From FEN-1099 sp964511015 (GTDB lineage Bacteria; Lernaellota; Lernaellaia; Lernaellales; Lernaellaceae), in assembly GCA_964511015.1 (NCBI GenBank), contig CAZEDX010000003.1, forward strand, positions 37,239 through 101,238: a DNA stretch of 64,000 nucleotides, read 5' to 3'. The first letter of the stretch is position 1. Each line of letters opens with the position of its first letter. Position numbers and translations under genes: made by a program. Shown in pieces: positions 7,904 through 17,515 of this stretch. The notes under the pieces were generated by a model. It was given only the letters and a program-made list of their open reading frames with translations. It had not been told where the DNA came from and did no database searches.

Positions 7904-10171
7904 TTAACCAGTAGGTTTGCGGTACCAAATCCCCGCCGCGGCCGAGGCGGCCTTGAGCCAGATCCAAAAGACACAAACCGCCGTCAGCCCCACGGTGGGC
8001 ATCAGAATCACCCCCACCGTGAGAGCGCCGATCAGGGCGGCGGCATGGTCAACGGCGTCCACCCAACCGGCCCGACGCATGATGGGCAACCCTTCCTTCG
8101 CCAAGACCGCAGCCGCCGCCGGAAAAGCCACCCCGGCACAAGCCGCGGACAGGGCAACCAGCCCGATGAGAGCAGCTTCGGCCGCCGTACCAGCTCCGCC
8201 CGGCATGGCGGTCAGAAAGGACAGGAACAGGCCCCCGGAACCCGCCAGGGCCACATCCCCCGCCAACAAGACCCCACGTCCTTGCCAACCCCGCCGGATG
8301 GCCTCGGCGGTCAGGATTCCACCTACCGCCAGTCCGCCCATATAGGCCGCCACCAACAGCGCCACTTTGGCATACATCTGCCCGAAGAACGATTGGTAGC
8401 TCAAGGCCGCCAGGATCGTCACCACCATGCCGACGAAACCGCTAGTAGCCACGCTGACCAGCGCAAGGCGCCCGGCAACTCCGCCGGTCGATCTATCTGT
8501 TCCCGCCAGAACAACCCCGCCCATCGCAATTATCGCCAACAACCACCAAATCCAACGGGGCGCCTGGGTCACGGTGCGCAGCAACCCGGCCAGTCCCCCG
8601 CCCGCAAACTGGTCCCACACCCGCAAGAAGGCCAGGTACGAAGCTGGTTGCAGATCATGGTTTGGTTGTCCCGGAGAGGTTTCCAGCAATCGCCGGAATT
8701 GGGCGATTCGTTCGGGGAAAATCCACTGGTCAACCAAAGCCGGTGGCAACGACGGCGACTCTCCGAAAGCCCGCAGATAGCGCGCCTTCATCGCCGAGGC
8801 AGAGGAGTCACCCAAGCCCAATTCGTCTGAGGCAAAAAGGTGAATCCGCTCGCCCGGTAAAGCCAGCACACGAGGAAAGACCGCCCGGACAGTGTGGTAG
8901 ACCGAGGACACATACGGCCCGATCTGTTCGCCCATTACATTGTCGGCGCCGGTCAGCGACATGGCCAACACGCCACCGGGAGTCAAGAGCCGGCGCACAT
9001 CGCGCAGAAACTCCATGGTATACAGGCGGTTAATTTGTGCGGTCGATGGATCCGGTGCCACCACTACCGCCAGGTCGTACAGTTCGCGGGTTTCCCGGGC
9101 AAAATGGCGTACGTCGTCCGGAATGATCCGCAGGCGGCGATCGTTCAACCGAGCTCGTTCGGCCGGCGGCAGCAAGGCCAGCAGATGGCGGGTCAGATCA
9201 CCGTCCAATTGCACAAGGTCTACCCGCTCCACCGCCGGGCAAGCCAGCACGGCATCCGCCAGGCCGGTCAATCCGCCGCCGAATAGCACCACCCGTCGGG
9301 GGGAACCCGGCTGGGACAGCAATAAGGCCGCCTCGAGGTGGTAGAACACCGGATCGGGAAAGCTGTCTTCATACGAACCGTTGGCAAAAACCTGCACCTG
9401 CTCCCCTTCCCGCGCAAACAACACACTTTGGTAGCGCGTGTGCAGGGAATACAAAAACCGTCGTGGCGTATGGGGGCTCTCCACCTGCCGGCGGTCGAGC
9501 TCGCGGTCAAGGCTGACATCGATTTGCAGAATCAGCAGGAAAAGACAGAGTACGGCGGCAATGGCGCCGGCCCACCGGCTGGGCCAGCCAGGACTAGCCA
9601 GCCAAGCGCCAAGCAATAAAACCACAGCAGCCACCAACCCGGAACCGACGGCGGTGACATGGGTCGCCAGCCAGAAGCTGAAGGTAAGTCCGCCCAGCAA
9701 ACCGCCCAGGGCTTCCCAGACGAACAGGCGGCCGACAGCGGAGGCGCTGTCGGTAGCGGCACCGGCAAACCGGGGAAAGGCTTCGCCGATCCACCACGCC
9801 GGCGGCAGCGCGAAGGCGCCGAACAGCAAGACCGTCCACCAGCCCGGCACGACCCCTACAGAAGCAAACGGAGTCAGCCAATACTTCATATTGACCAGCA
9901 TGGCGACCGGCAGAAAAGCGCCACCGAGCAGAAAGACGGGAGTCCTCCAGCCACCTAACGGGCGAGCTTTCGGCCGGGCGGCGACGCCCGCGCCCAGGGC
10001 GATGCCGAAGAACCACCAGCCGAAGAACAGACCAACCGCCAATTCGTTGCCGTGCAGGCTAACCACGTATTGCCGCAGCAAGGCGGTTTGGGTGATCAAT
10101 GCGTACCCGCCCATGGCAAAGTAAAGCCACGGCAAGCGCGCGCCGCTGGAGGGAGCCGCAGGCTTGGTCAT
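7904..10171 (-). CDS. Membrane protein with spermidine-synthase-like domain
   Basis: A 755-residue protein with about seven predicted membrane helices (residues 10-220), a soluble Rossmann-type domain (about 235-500) and a second block of about seven helices (540-750). The soluble part resembles polyamine aminopropyltransferases, with FGGGLTGL as the nucleotide-binding glycine loop and the string YDLAVVVAPDP where the family has its acidic active-site segment. Such fused transporter/spermidine-synthase proteins are widespread, but their substrate is mostly unknown. The start is the ATG at 10171 with no clear Shine-Dalgarno. The function is inferred from fold only. Confidence 0.75.
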   Translation of the reverse strand: MTKPAAPSSGARLPWLYFAMGGYALITQTALLRQYVVSLHGNELAVGLFFGWWFFGIALGAGVAARPKARPLGGWRTPVFLLGGAFLPVAMLVNMKYWLTPFASVGVVPGWWTVLLFGAFALPPAWWIGEAFPRFAGAATDSASAVGRLFVWEALGGLLGGLTFSFWLATHVTAVGSGLVAAVVLLLGAWLASPGWPSRWAGAIAAVLCLFLLILQIDVSLDRELDRRQVESPHTPRRFLYSLHTRYQSVLFAREGEQVQVFANGSYEDSFPDPVFYHLEAALLLSQPGSPRRVVLFGGGLTGLADAVLACPAVERVDLVQLDGDLTRHLLALLPPAERARLNDRRLRIIPDDVRHFARETRELYDLAVVVAPDPSTAQINRLYTMEFLRDVRRLLTPGGVLAMSLTGADNVMGEQIGPYVSSVYHTVRAVFPRVLALPGERIHLFASDELGLGDSSASAMKARYLRAFGESPSLPPALVDQWIFPERIAQFRRLLETSPGQPNHDLQPASYLAFLRVWDQFAGGGLAGLLRTVTQAPRWIWWLLAIIAMGGVVLAGTDRSTGGVAGRLALVSVATSGFVGMVVTILAALSYQSFFGQMYAKVALLVAAYMGGLAVGGILTAEAIRRGWQGRGVLLAGDVALAGSGGLFLSFLTAMPGGAGTAAEAALIGLVALSAACAGVAFPAAAAVLAKEGLPIMRRAGWVDAVDHAAALIGALTVGVILMPTVGLTAVCVFWIWLKAASAAAGIWYRKPTG

Positions 10172-10198
10172 AGATTCATGCTAACGGCCAAGGCAGGT

Positions 10199-10226
10199 AA
10201 AAAAAAGGGGCGACCGAAGCCGCCCC
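10199..10226 (-). terminator. Rho-independent terminator of the lipoprotein operon
   Basis: Minus-strand GGGGCG...CGCCCC stem with an 8-base loop followed by eight T residues, 22 bases after the stop of the lipoprotein gene at 10248. Confidence 0.8.
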
Positions 10227-10247
10227 GGGGATATTTGTTCGCTGACG

Positions 10248-12821
10248 TTACGGCTGCAGGCTCGTGCCGCCCGTCGCGCGCAGATCGCCGAAGTTCAGTT
10301 CGACAATCGTTTCGTACGGGTTGACCCAGCCATAGATCGTGTTGCCGGCGACGTAGCCAAGAGTCCAGCCTTCCTGTTCGCCGTCCGCCCAGTTCCAGGT
10401 GTAGACGAGCAGGTAGAACCAGTCTTCGTCCACGTTGTCATTCGTGGAAGCATCGTACATGCCCGAGCCGTACGGAATGACCGAGCCGGTATCCGGATCC
10501 AAATCGAAGATCGCGGGATACAACTGGCTCTGCATCGAGCTGGCATCCGACGAGATTTGGATGAACTTGTTGGAAACCAGCGGCATGTAGGGCAACGGAA
10601 TCGTGTAGTCTTCCTTGGACGGGTATTCCAGGTCGCGATAGCCCGGCAGAGCCATCCACGCGCCTGTATCCGCGTTCTGGGCGATGACGCCGATTTTCAA
10701 CGGACGCCAGTTTGGATCGTTTTCCGTGTTGGTCAACAGCTTCGCATAGGTCGGGCTGGCCGCGAACGACGCGCTGACCTTGGCGCGGAGCAACAACGGA
10801 ATGTTTTCGACATAGTCGCACATCGGGCCGGTGCTGCTTTCATCCGGCACATCATCCACGCAGGAGTCGAGGCTGACGCAACCGTTGATACCGGCTTCGG
10901 CCTTCTTGTAACAGGTGAACAGGCCACGCCAGAAGGCGTCGGCGCTGTTGGCCTTGCAGGCCGCCAGAGCTTCGTCCGCGGACGAATAGCCGCGCACGCT
11001 GTTGCGGGCCATGTTGTAAATGTAGTCGATCCAGTATTCGCAGGAGTCGTAGCAACCGGTGTATTCCGGATTGACCTGGTAGATTGGTTCGTACGGCACG
11101 TGGATGCGGGTGTTCTCGAAGTCACCGCGCATGAACGGCTGATCTTCGTTGTCACCGTACGGGGCGACCGGGTAGATGTTCCAACCCTCGTCACCGTAGA
11201 AGGTAAAGAGGCCGGAACTCATCGGCTGGTCGATGTAGAACGCCATCGCCTGGAGGTCGTCGGTCTCATCCCACTTCGTGCCACGGGTGTCGTGCGTTGT
11301 GGTGAAGATGAGTTTGTTGACCGCATCCCAGTTCAGATCGTAGAACTTGTCGGTACCGGTGAAGGTCCAGATATAGGCCTGTACGATCGCAACGTCGAAC
11401 TGCATCAGTTCATACAGGAAACGGTTCGGAAGCATCTTGACCGAACGAACATCCACGAAGCCGCGGCCGACATTTAGGATGTCGAGGCCACGGTCGTAGA
11501 TTTCGAACATCTCGAAGCCCAGGCGGAAACCGCCCAGTTCGCCGGACACTTCTTCGTTCTGGCCGCCCGAGCTGAACTTGCCGGTGACATCGTCGCCGAC
11601 GTTTCCGCAGCCCGCGTCGACCAAATGCGCGGTGAATTCATAGTCACCAGAGGCGACTGGAGTGTCCACCGTAAAGCCGATATAGGCTTTGTCTTCAAAG
11701 CTGGACCGGCCTAGGCTACCCGGAACACTGAGGGTCTTCTCGCCGTTGCCGAAGTTGACAACGAGCTTACCGCCGCCGAAGTCGCTTTCGGGGTCGGTGT
11801 ATTCGAAGTACACTGCCAACTGTTCGCCGTCGGACAAGGTGTAGCCTTCACCTACGCGATAGACGTTGTTACCACGACGGACAACGTAGATGACGTCGGT
11901 GATAATCGGGCCGTACTGGCCAGAGCAACCGAACACGTCGGGCAGGTTCTCTTCCCAGCACGTTTTCTGGCAAGCGGTAAAGCCCTGGCAACCTTCATCG
12001 CGGCAGTTGTCGGCGCACTTGAAGTAGCGCAGGGTCTTCGGATCTGCCGAGAACTGATACAGTGTCCGTTTGCAATCGGCCACCGACCAGTTGCTGCCGA
12101 ACAACCCGCACTCATCTTCGAAGTTGCACAGTTTTTCCCACTTGTCGCAGTCTTCAGCTTCTTCGCCGATCGCGGCCGGCGTGATGTCCGCGCCGTCTTC
12201 GGCTTCGTCGCCTTCCTCAGCCGGGTGGGGTTCACCCGCCGAACTGGCGCCCGCACGACCCGGATCCACGACACCGGCCGACACGAGATACATGTCGAAA
12301 ACCTGTCTTTGGCCGGTCATCGCCGCTTCCAATTCCTCGTCGTTGACGCGGTCGTTGTAAACCAGGTAGTTCGGTTCATCGACGTAGTCGCCTTTGCGAT
12401 AGCCGACAACCTGGTCGATCTTGATCCAACTGGTCAAGCTCTCCAGCGGAATTTCGTAGTCCTGGTAGCCTGGCCAGAACCGCGACATGGCGATCGGCAG
12501 AGCGCCATCCGCGAAACCGTCCACGGGGCTGAACGACAGAGCCACGATACCGCCCGAAGGTTTGTCGATCTGATAGAAGTGGTCCGATTCACCGTCCTGG
12601 TCATAGTCGGCATAGAAGCCGCGGCGGCCGGTTTCGGTGCCGGTTTCACTCAGTTCTCGAACGGGGCCCACATCGTCGACGTGCATCTTGAAGGTGCCGT
12701 AGCCGCGAGTCGGGAGCTGTGCCCCTTCCTCTTTGCCCTCAAGTTCACAGCCGGCCAGCAACAGGCCCGCGCCGAGCAGGATAGCCATCAGCAGGATGAC
12801 CATCGAGCCTTTGAGATTCAT
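10248..12821 (-). CDS. Large secreted lipoprotein of unknown function
   Basis: The start at 12821 follows AAGGAGA by about six bases; an ATG 15 bases earlier is embedded in that site. The 857-residue protein has a classic lipobox (LLLAGC, Cys near residue 25) and should be anchored to a membrane. About residues 140-190 are acidic. A Cys-rich stretch follows (CDKWEKLCNFEDECGLF and CADNCRDEGCQGFTACQKTC), and a second Cys group lies near residue 610-680. The rest looks like beta-rich secreted domains; I recognise no enzyme motif. It is the last gene of a three-gene operon after the metalloprotease/barrel gene and ends at a strong terminator, so it may work at the cell surface with those two proteins. 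Confidence 0.75.
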   Translation of the reverse strand: MNLKGSMVILLMAILLGAGLLLAGCELEGKEEGAQLPTRGYGTFKMHVDDVGPVRELSETGTETGRRGFYADYDQDGESDHFYQIDKPSGGIVALSFSPVDGFADGALPIAMSRFWPGYQDYEIPLESLTSWIKIDQVVGYRKGDYVDEPNYLVYNDRVNDEELEAAMTGQRQVFDMYLVSAGVVDPGRAGASSAGEPHPAEEGDEAEDGADITPAAIGEEAEDCDKWEKLCNFEDECGLFGSNWSVADCKRTLYQFSADPKTLRYFKCADNCRDEGCQGFTACQKTCWEENLPDVFGCSGQYGPIITDVIYVVRRGNNVYRVGEGYTLSDGEQLAVYFEYTDPESDFGGGKLVVNFGNGEKTLSVPGSLGRSSFEDKAYIGFTVDTPVASGDYEFTAHLVDAGCGNVGDDVTGKFSSGGQNEEVSGELGGFRLGFEMFEIYDRGLDILNVGRGFVDVRSVKMLPNRFLYELMQFDVAIVQAYIWTFTGTDKFYDLNWDAVNKLIFTTTHDTRGTKWDETDDLQAMAFYIDQPMSSGLFTFYGDEGWNIYPVAPYGDNEDQPFMRGDFENTRIHVPYEPIYQVNPEYTGCYDSCEYWIDYIYNMARNSVRGYSSADEALAACKANSADAFWRGLFTCYKKAEAGINGCVSLDSCVDDVPDESSTGPMCDYVENIPLLLRAKVSASFAASPTYAKLLTNTENDPNWRPLKIGVIAQNADTGAWMALPGYRDLEYPSKEDYTIPLPYMPLVSNKFIQISSDASSMQSQLYPAIFDLDPDTGSVIPYGSGMYDASTNDNVDEDWFYLLVYTWNWADGEQEGWTLGYVAGNTIYGWVNPYETIVELNFGDLRATGGTSLQP

Positions 12822-12856
12822 TCTGTTCTCCTTCATTGCTCGCGTCCTTTCCCGGC

Positions 12857-15800
12857 TCAGCGGTCGTCGAAACCGGTACCCAGACCAATGTAGAACCGCA
12901 ACGGCACGCCGAGCGGCGGATCATCATTGTCCGGGTCCTGGAAGCCGTGCGCGACCTTGATGAAGCTGTCAAACGAGTTGTTGAACAGGTACATGGTCAT
13001 GCGGAGTTCGATACCCGCGTCGGTCAGCAGGTCGTCTTCACTGAAGTAGCCGTCGGCATTCTTGTCGAGCATCTTGTTGAGGTTCCACATGTCGCGCTTA
13101 TGCTGCACGTGAGCCCACAGGTTGCCGACGTCACCGAAAACGGCGCCGTACAGTTTGTCGAAGTAGAAGGCCCACAGGCCGACGTTGATTTCCCGCAGGA
13201 TCGGGAAACGGTAATCAAGGCCGGCGATAGCCATCGTTTCGCCTTCGAGACTGTAGCTGTCGTAGCCCAGGAAGGCGCCGTTGTCGGAATAGGCGCCCAG
13301 AGCGCTGACGTACATGCCGCCCGAGTGGAAGCGGTCGTAGAAGTTCACGCGGCCGTAGCTGTTGCCCCAACCATAGCCTTCCGGCACGGTCGAGTGCGTT
13401 ATGCCGCCCATGAACTTCAGAACCAAGGTGTGGTTCTGGCGCTTCCATCGTTCGAAGTTCAGCTTCGACCAGTCGAAGCCGCCCAACGTGTCGTTGATCG
13501 GCGTCAGATCCCAGAAGGGGAACGGCAGGTAGTTGCGATAGGTGACCATGGCCTGCCAGTAGCCGTAGTCCGGAAGCATATAATTTTCATCCGGATACTG
13601 CCGGGCTTCAGTCTCGTCCATCACCGATGCGTCATTGTAGAAGTCCGCCAGGTCGGTGCCCATGGGCGCGCCGGTGAACGGCTCGTGCAGCTTCGGCGAA
13701 GCGTAGCTGAAGGTGAAGTTGAAGAGCGAGCCGCCGCGCGGGTTGATGTCGCCATCCACCGCCGAACGGCCGACCGAGTCGCGGTCCAACGAGAAGTTGA
13801 GGGCGCGACCGGTGATCTGGCGCGAACGCATTGACGGCTGCTCCACCCGGATGTCCTGATAGCTGTAGTACAGCGACAGATTGTTGTTGCCGAACAGCAT
13901 GTACCGGACACCGATGAAGTAGAAGCTCGCGTCGAACTGCGCCTTCACATCGAAGTTGAAGAACTCGAAGCTGCTCGAGTAGGTGGGGAAGATCCGGTGC
14001 AACGACAGGAAGATCGTGACCGGAGTCATGTAGTTCTCGTAGAACATCGAGTAGCGGCTTTCTTCGCCCAGCGTCACATAACCCAGCACGAAGTTGCGCT
14101 CTACCGCGTCAACCATCAGGGTCTGCGCACCGATGCTCAAACGGGAGTCTTCGTAGTTGACGATCGGGATCCACACCCAGGTACCCGAGTGGTTGTACAG
14201 AATGGGGAACAAGCCGGCAAAGCCGTCGTAGATCGAGTAGTCCTGACCGACGATTTCCGGCAGCGGCTCGACCGCCGATAGGTTGGCGCGAACCTCTTCG
14301 TCCGTCGCGATGAACTCGAAATCCTCAACCGGTCGATTCAACCACTGCTCTTTCGTGATTTCGTACGGACGATAGCCCCAGCTGGTGAAGTAGCTGTAGG
14401 TGATGCTGCTGCGATCCGGCGAAGGCCACGGCTGGAACGCGCCGGTCGTGACGTTCGTGATCTGGATCATTTTGTGCGTGTTGATGTCAACCGTGTACAG
14501 GTTGAAGATACCGTTGCGGTCGCTGGAGATCAGCACCGTGTTGTTGTCCATCCACGACGGGTCGCGGTTGTCGTGGCTGTCGTAAGTGACCGGCCGCAGG
14601 TTCGAACCGTCGGCGTTGATCACCCACACGTTCTGCTGCTTCTTGCGCCACATCAGGAAGGCGATCTTCGTGCCGTCGGGGCTCCACACCGGGTGGCCGA
14701 TCTGGGTTTCGTCGGCGTAGTCGATCAACAGATAGTGGCCGTTGATTTTCGGATACCGCATCACGGCCAGCTTGCGCTGTCCGTCGACGTTGGTGATGAA
14801 GGCGATCTTGGTGCCGTCCGGGCTCCAATCGGCCTCCATCGCGCGGGCGCGGAAGGTGATCTGTTCGCTCGACTTCTTTTCGACGTCGTAGACGTACAGG
14901 TCATTGTAGCCGTTGCCGTACCAAGGATCGGTTACGATCGACGAATAGAGGATCTTCTTGCCGTCGTTACTCCAGCAATAGCCGGTCGAGGCAAAGCCCA
15001 CGATCTTGAGGGCCTTGGAGATCTTGGTGTCGTTCAGGACCTGGGGGTCCGGCTTCATGTTCTTCAGGTAGAGCGACGCGCCGCGGCGCTGCGCCGTGCC
15101 GTGCGACGAGAGCAAGCTGAGGTACTTGCCGTCGGGGCTGTAGCGCACGAACGCGTTGGTGATACCGATGGCCCATCGGTCATTCGCGCTCATTTCGTTT
15201 TCGGGCACCGCCGGATCGGTTTCAAACAAGCGCAGGAAATTGCCGCGCACTTCTTTGCCGCCAGAGACGGCCAGCACTTCGGCAATCTGCTTGTTGTACT
15301 TGGCGGTGACGTAGGCTTTCCACTGGTTGTAGATCTGTTCGCGATCCACGCCCAGTTCGTTGCTGAGGGCGCGATGGTAGGTCGGATAGGCGCCGATACC
15401 GGTTTCATGCCAAACACGACCCGGTGCATCCAGACCCCAGCTTTCGCCCATCCAGGACGTCATCGAGAAGCCCTGGTTGTAAACCATTTCCGCCTGGAGA
15501 CTGTTCTTGTCGTAGATGACGTCCATCTCATCCATGGTCAACAAGTGGTCGTCTATCACGGCCGCGCGCACCAGCATTTCGCGGTGCGTGTCGTACAGGT
15601 CGGCGCCCATGGTCTGCGACGAGAACTGCGAAGCGCCTTCCACCAACCAGGTCGGCATGTTCTCGGTGCCGTAGAAGATGCCGGCGCCGAGGTCGAAATT
15701 GTATTTGCGCGTGGAGCGCGAGCCACCGACGATCACGCCGATCAGGTTTTCGCGCAAAGCGGCGCCTGCTTTCAAGGAGATGATGTGGCCCAGCTCGTGG

Positions 15801-16246
15801 CTGAACACGTCGGCGATCCAGTCCGTACGGCCGCGGTCGAAGTCATACAAGTGGCTGGCCCAAATGGTGATCCAGTTGAACTGCGGAGCCGCGAAGCCAT
15901 TGGCGTAGTCTTCCGTGTCCAGGATGACCACGTTGATCTTGTCCTTCAACTCGAAGTTCCAAAGCTTCGCATCGTGTTCGTAGATGTCTTCCGCGACGGC
16001 CAACAGGGAGCGCGCGGTGAACTTCACTTCGGGATACCAGTAAATCGTGAAGTGTTCGGTCTCGGTGTACTTCCAGTCGATCTCCCAGTGGTTGGTGCCT
16101 TCGTCCCAGAGCAGGAACGTGGCTTGCGCGTCATGTGGCGTAAAGGCCACGAGCGCGCCCGCAACCAAGAAGAGGACCAGCGCCAGAGAGAGCTTCGGCA
16201 TGGCTTTCCTCATCAGTCTGTCTAGTCGAGTAATCCGGTTCATCAT
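12857..16246 (-). CDS. Secreted HExxH metalloprotease-like / TolB beta-propeller / outer-membrane barrel protein
   Basis: The ATG at 16246 follows GGGGGGTGG and lies 15 bases after the preceding stop; the GTG at 16270 would overlap that gene. The 1129-residue protein has a signal peptide ending near HDAQA. A gluzincin-like region follows, with HELGH at about residues 150-154. A series of WD40/TolB-like blades comes next (WSPDGTKIAF appears at least twice) over about 330-650. The final 400 residues have alternating aromatic strands ending in FYIGLGTGF, typical of a surface-antigen/Omp85-like barrel. I infer an outer-membrane protein with a periplasmic or surface propeller. The HExxH supports zinc binding; proteolysis is not shown. 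Confidence 0.8.
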   Translation of the reverse strand: MMNRITRLDRLMRKAMPKLSLALVLFLVAGALVAFTPHDAQATFLLWDEGTNHWEIDWKYTETEHFTIYWYPEVKFTARSLLAVAEDIYEHDAKLWNFELKDKINVVILDTEDYANGFAAPQFNWITIWASHLYDFDRGRTDWIADVFSHELGHIISLKAGAALRENLIGVIVGGSRSTRKYNFDLGAGIFYGTENMPTWLVEGASQFSSQTMGADLYDTHREMLVRAAVIDDHLLTMDEMDVIYDKNSLQAEMVYNQGFSMTSWMGESWGLDAPGRVWHETGIGAYPTYHRALSNELGVDREQIYNQWKAYVTAKYNKQIAEVLAVSGGKEVRGNFLRLFETDPAVPENEMSANDRWAIGITNAFVRYSPDGKYLSLLSSHGTAQRRGASLYLKNMKPDPQVLNDTKISKALKIVGFASTGYCWSNDGKKILYSSIVTDPWYGNGYNDLYVYDVEKKSSEQITFRARAMEADWSPDGTKIAFITNVDGQRKLAVMRYPKINGHYLLIDYADETQIGHPVWSPDGTKIAFLMWRKKQQNVWVINADGSNLRPVTYDSHDNRDPSWMDNNTVLISSDRNGIFNLYTVDINTHKMIQITNVTTGAFQPWPSPDRSSITYSYFTSWGYRPYEITKEQWLNRPVEDFEFIATDEEVRANLSAVEPLPEIVGQDYSIYDGFAGLFPILYNHSGTWVWIPIVNYEDSRLSIGAQTLMVDAVERNFVLGYVTLGEESRYSMFYENYMTPVTIFLSLHRIFPTYSSSFEFFNFDVKAQFDASFYFIGVRYMLFGNNNLSLYYSYQDIRVEQPSMRSRQITGRALNFSLDRDSVGRSAVDGDINPRGGSLFNFTFSYASPKLHEPFTGAPMGTDLADFYNDASVMDETEARQYPDENYMLPDYGYWQAMVTYRNYLPFPFWDLTPINDTLGGFDWSKLNFERWKRQNHTLVLKFMGGITHSTVPEGYGWGNSYGRVNFYDRFHSGGMYVSALGAYSDNGAFLGYDSYSLEGETMAIAGLDYRFPILREINVGLWAFYFDKLYGAVFGDVGNLWAHVQHKRDMWNLNKMLDKNADGYFSEDDLLTDAGIELRMTMYLFNNSFDSFIKVAHGFQDPDNDDPPLGVPLRFYIGLGTGFDDR

Positions 16247-16260
16247 GCCACCCCCCTTCT

Positions 16261-17418
16261 CTACTGCCACCGCTTGGTGATCCCGATGGAGTAGGTAATG
16301 CCGACACCATCGTAGGATTCAAGCTCGATTGGCGGGAGGAACATGGAACGGGAATAAACCAGGAACGAATTCTGGCCCATGACCGGGATATCCATAGCGA
16401 GCCACAGATCGCCGGAGCCATGAGTGAACGACAGCTTCGGACGAACATTCAGGGCCATCCCCGGCACGTCGTCCATCGTCTGTTCGTTGTCCAGGTTGTC
16501 GATGATCGTGGTCTTCGTAACACGCTGCATATAGTTCACGTCGCCGATGATCGCGAACGTGTCCCAAATCGGCTGCAGCGCCGGCATCTGGAAGGCCATC
16601 TGGAAATTGCCCAGCACTTCGTCGGCCAGGTCGATCTTGCCCGGCGAGTACTTGGTGTCGGCCGGCATACGGAAGTTGTAGCCAGCGCGCGCCGTGAAGG
16701 CGAATTTCCAAGCCTGCTGCTTGATCGCCAAACCACCGTACCAATCGGTGTTGCCCGTGGTCAAGTAGTTGCGGATATGGCCGGTGCGACGCGGGTTGTC
16801 ATTGCCGGTGGGGAGCTTCAGGCGGAATTCACCGATGAAGCTCGTCGTCGGATCGAGGCGGCGGAAAAACTGATAAGCCGTCCAAATCGTCAGATCGCCC
16901 AGCTGCGGCAACTGAGCTTCCCACAGCTGCCACGGATCGGAGTGGTCGAAGAAATCCACCACCGCTTCTTCCGCCAGTATGCCGTAGGTGTTGTTGCGGC
17001 CCAACCGGTAGTTGTTGCTCTCCGGGAAGACCATCGTCTTTTTATAGACGAATGGCCAGTTTACGGAGCACGACCAGTTGTCCGACAATCCCATGCCCAG
17101 GAACAGATTGAAGGTTTGCTTCTTCGTCTTGAAGCTGCCTTCGATCAGTTCGCCGTCTTCATTCCAATAGTCGTTGACGTACCGGTAGTCGAACGAGAAA
17201 CCGAATTCCGTCACACGTTTGGAATACACAAGGGGACGCGCCACATATTCGGAGGGGTATTCCCAACCGACGTTGAGGCGGTGATGAATGGACGCATCAC
17301 CCCAAGGATCACTGTCTTCTCCCTCTTCGCTGCCCTCCGCTGCCAACGCGACCATCGGCAGACCGAGAGCCAGGACAAAGACGAAGAGACAGCCCAAAAG
17401 TAGGACTCTTCGCTTCAT
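16261..17418 (-). CDS. Predicted outer-membrane beta-barrel protein
   Basis: A 385-residue protein with a clear signal peptide (MKRRVLLL start, cleavage after MVALAA). Amphipathic strands follow and the chain ends in SIGITKRWQ, with an aromatic near the C-terminus as in many barrels. The start has AAAGG upstream. It is the first gene of the minus-strand operon that continues 15 bases later with the protease/propeller/barrel gene and then the large lipoprotein. I do not recognise a substrate; a porin-like or transport role is possible. Confidence 0.65.
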   Translation of the reverse strand: MKRRVLLLGCLFVFVLALGLPMVALAAEGSEEGEDSDPWGDASIHHRLNVGWEYPSEYVARPLVYSKRVTEFGFSFDYRYVNDYWNEDGELIEGSFKTKKQTFNLFLGMGLSDNWSCSVNWPFVYKKTMVFPESNNYRLGRNNTYGILAEEAVVDFFDHSDPWQLWEAQLPQLGDLTIWTAYQFFRRLDPTTSFIGEFRLKLPTGNDNPRRTGHIRNYLTTGNTDWYGGLAIKQQAWKFAFTARAGYNFRMPADTKYSPGKIDLADEVLGNFQMAFQMPALQPIWDTFAIIGDVNYMQRVTKTTIIDNLDNEQTMDDVPGMALNVRPKLSFTHGSGDLWLAMDIPVMGQNSFLVYSRSMFLPPIELESYDGVGITYSIGITKRWQ

Positions 17419-17463
17419 CGACCCTTTCCTTTCGAAAAATGATAGCGGGCGATCATTCGCGCC

Positions 17464-17492
17464 TTTTTACTTGCTTTGGTTTGGCGTGTCAA
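17464..17492 (-). promoter_or_regulatory. Possible promoter of the barrel/protease/lipoprotein operon
   Basis: Minus-strand TTGACA (17487-17492) and TAAAAA (17464-17469), 17 bases apart, about 45 bases before the start codon at 17418. The -10 element is weak. Confidence 0.4.
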
Positions 17493-17515
17493 CTATTGAT
17501 ATACCTTTGATGCAC

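Noticed and set aside
14474..16225. Long plus-strand open frame of 583 residues
   Set aside because: It lies antisense to the protease/propeller/barrel gene, has the His/Val/Asp-rich composition typical of GC-rich shadow frames, and no motif.
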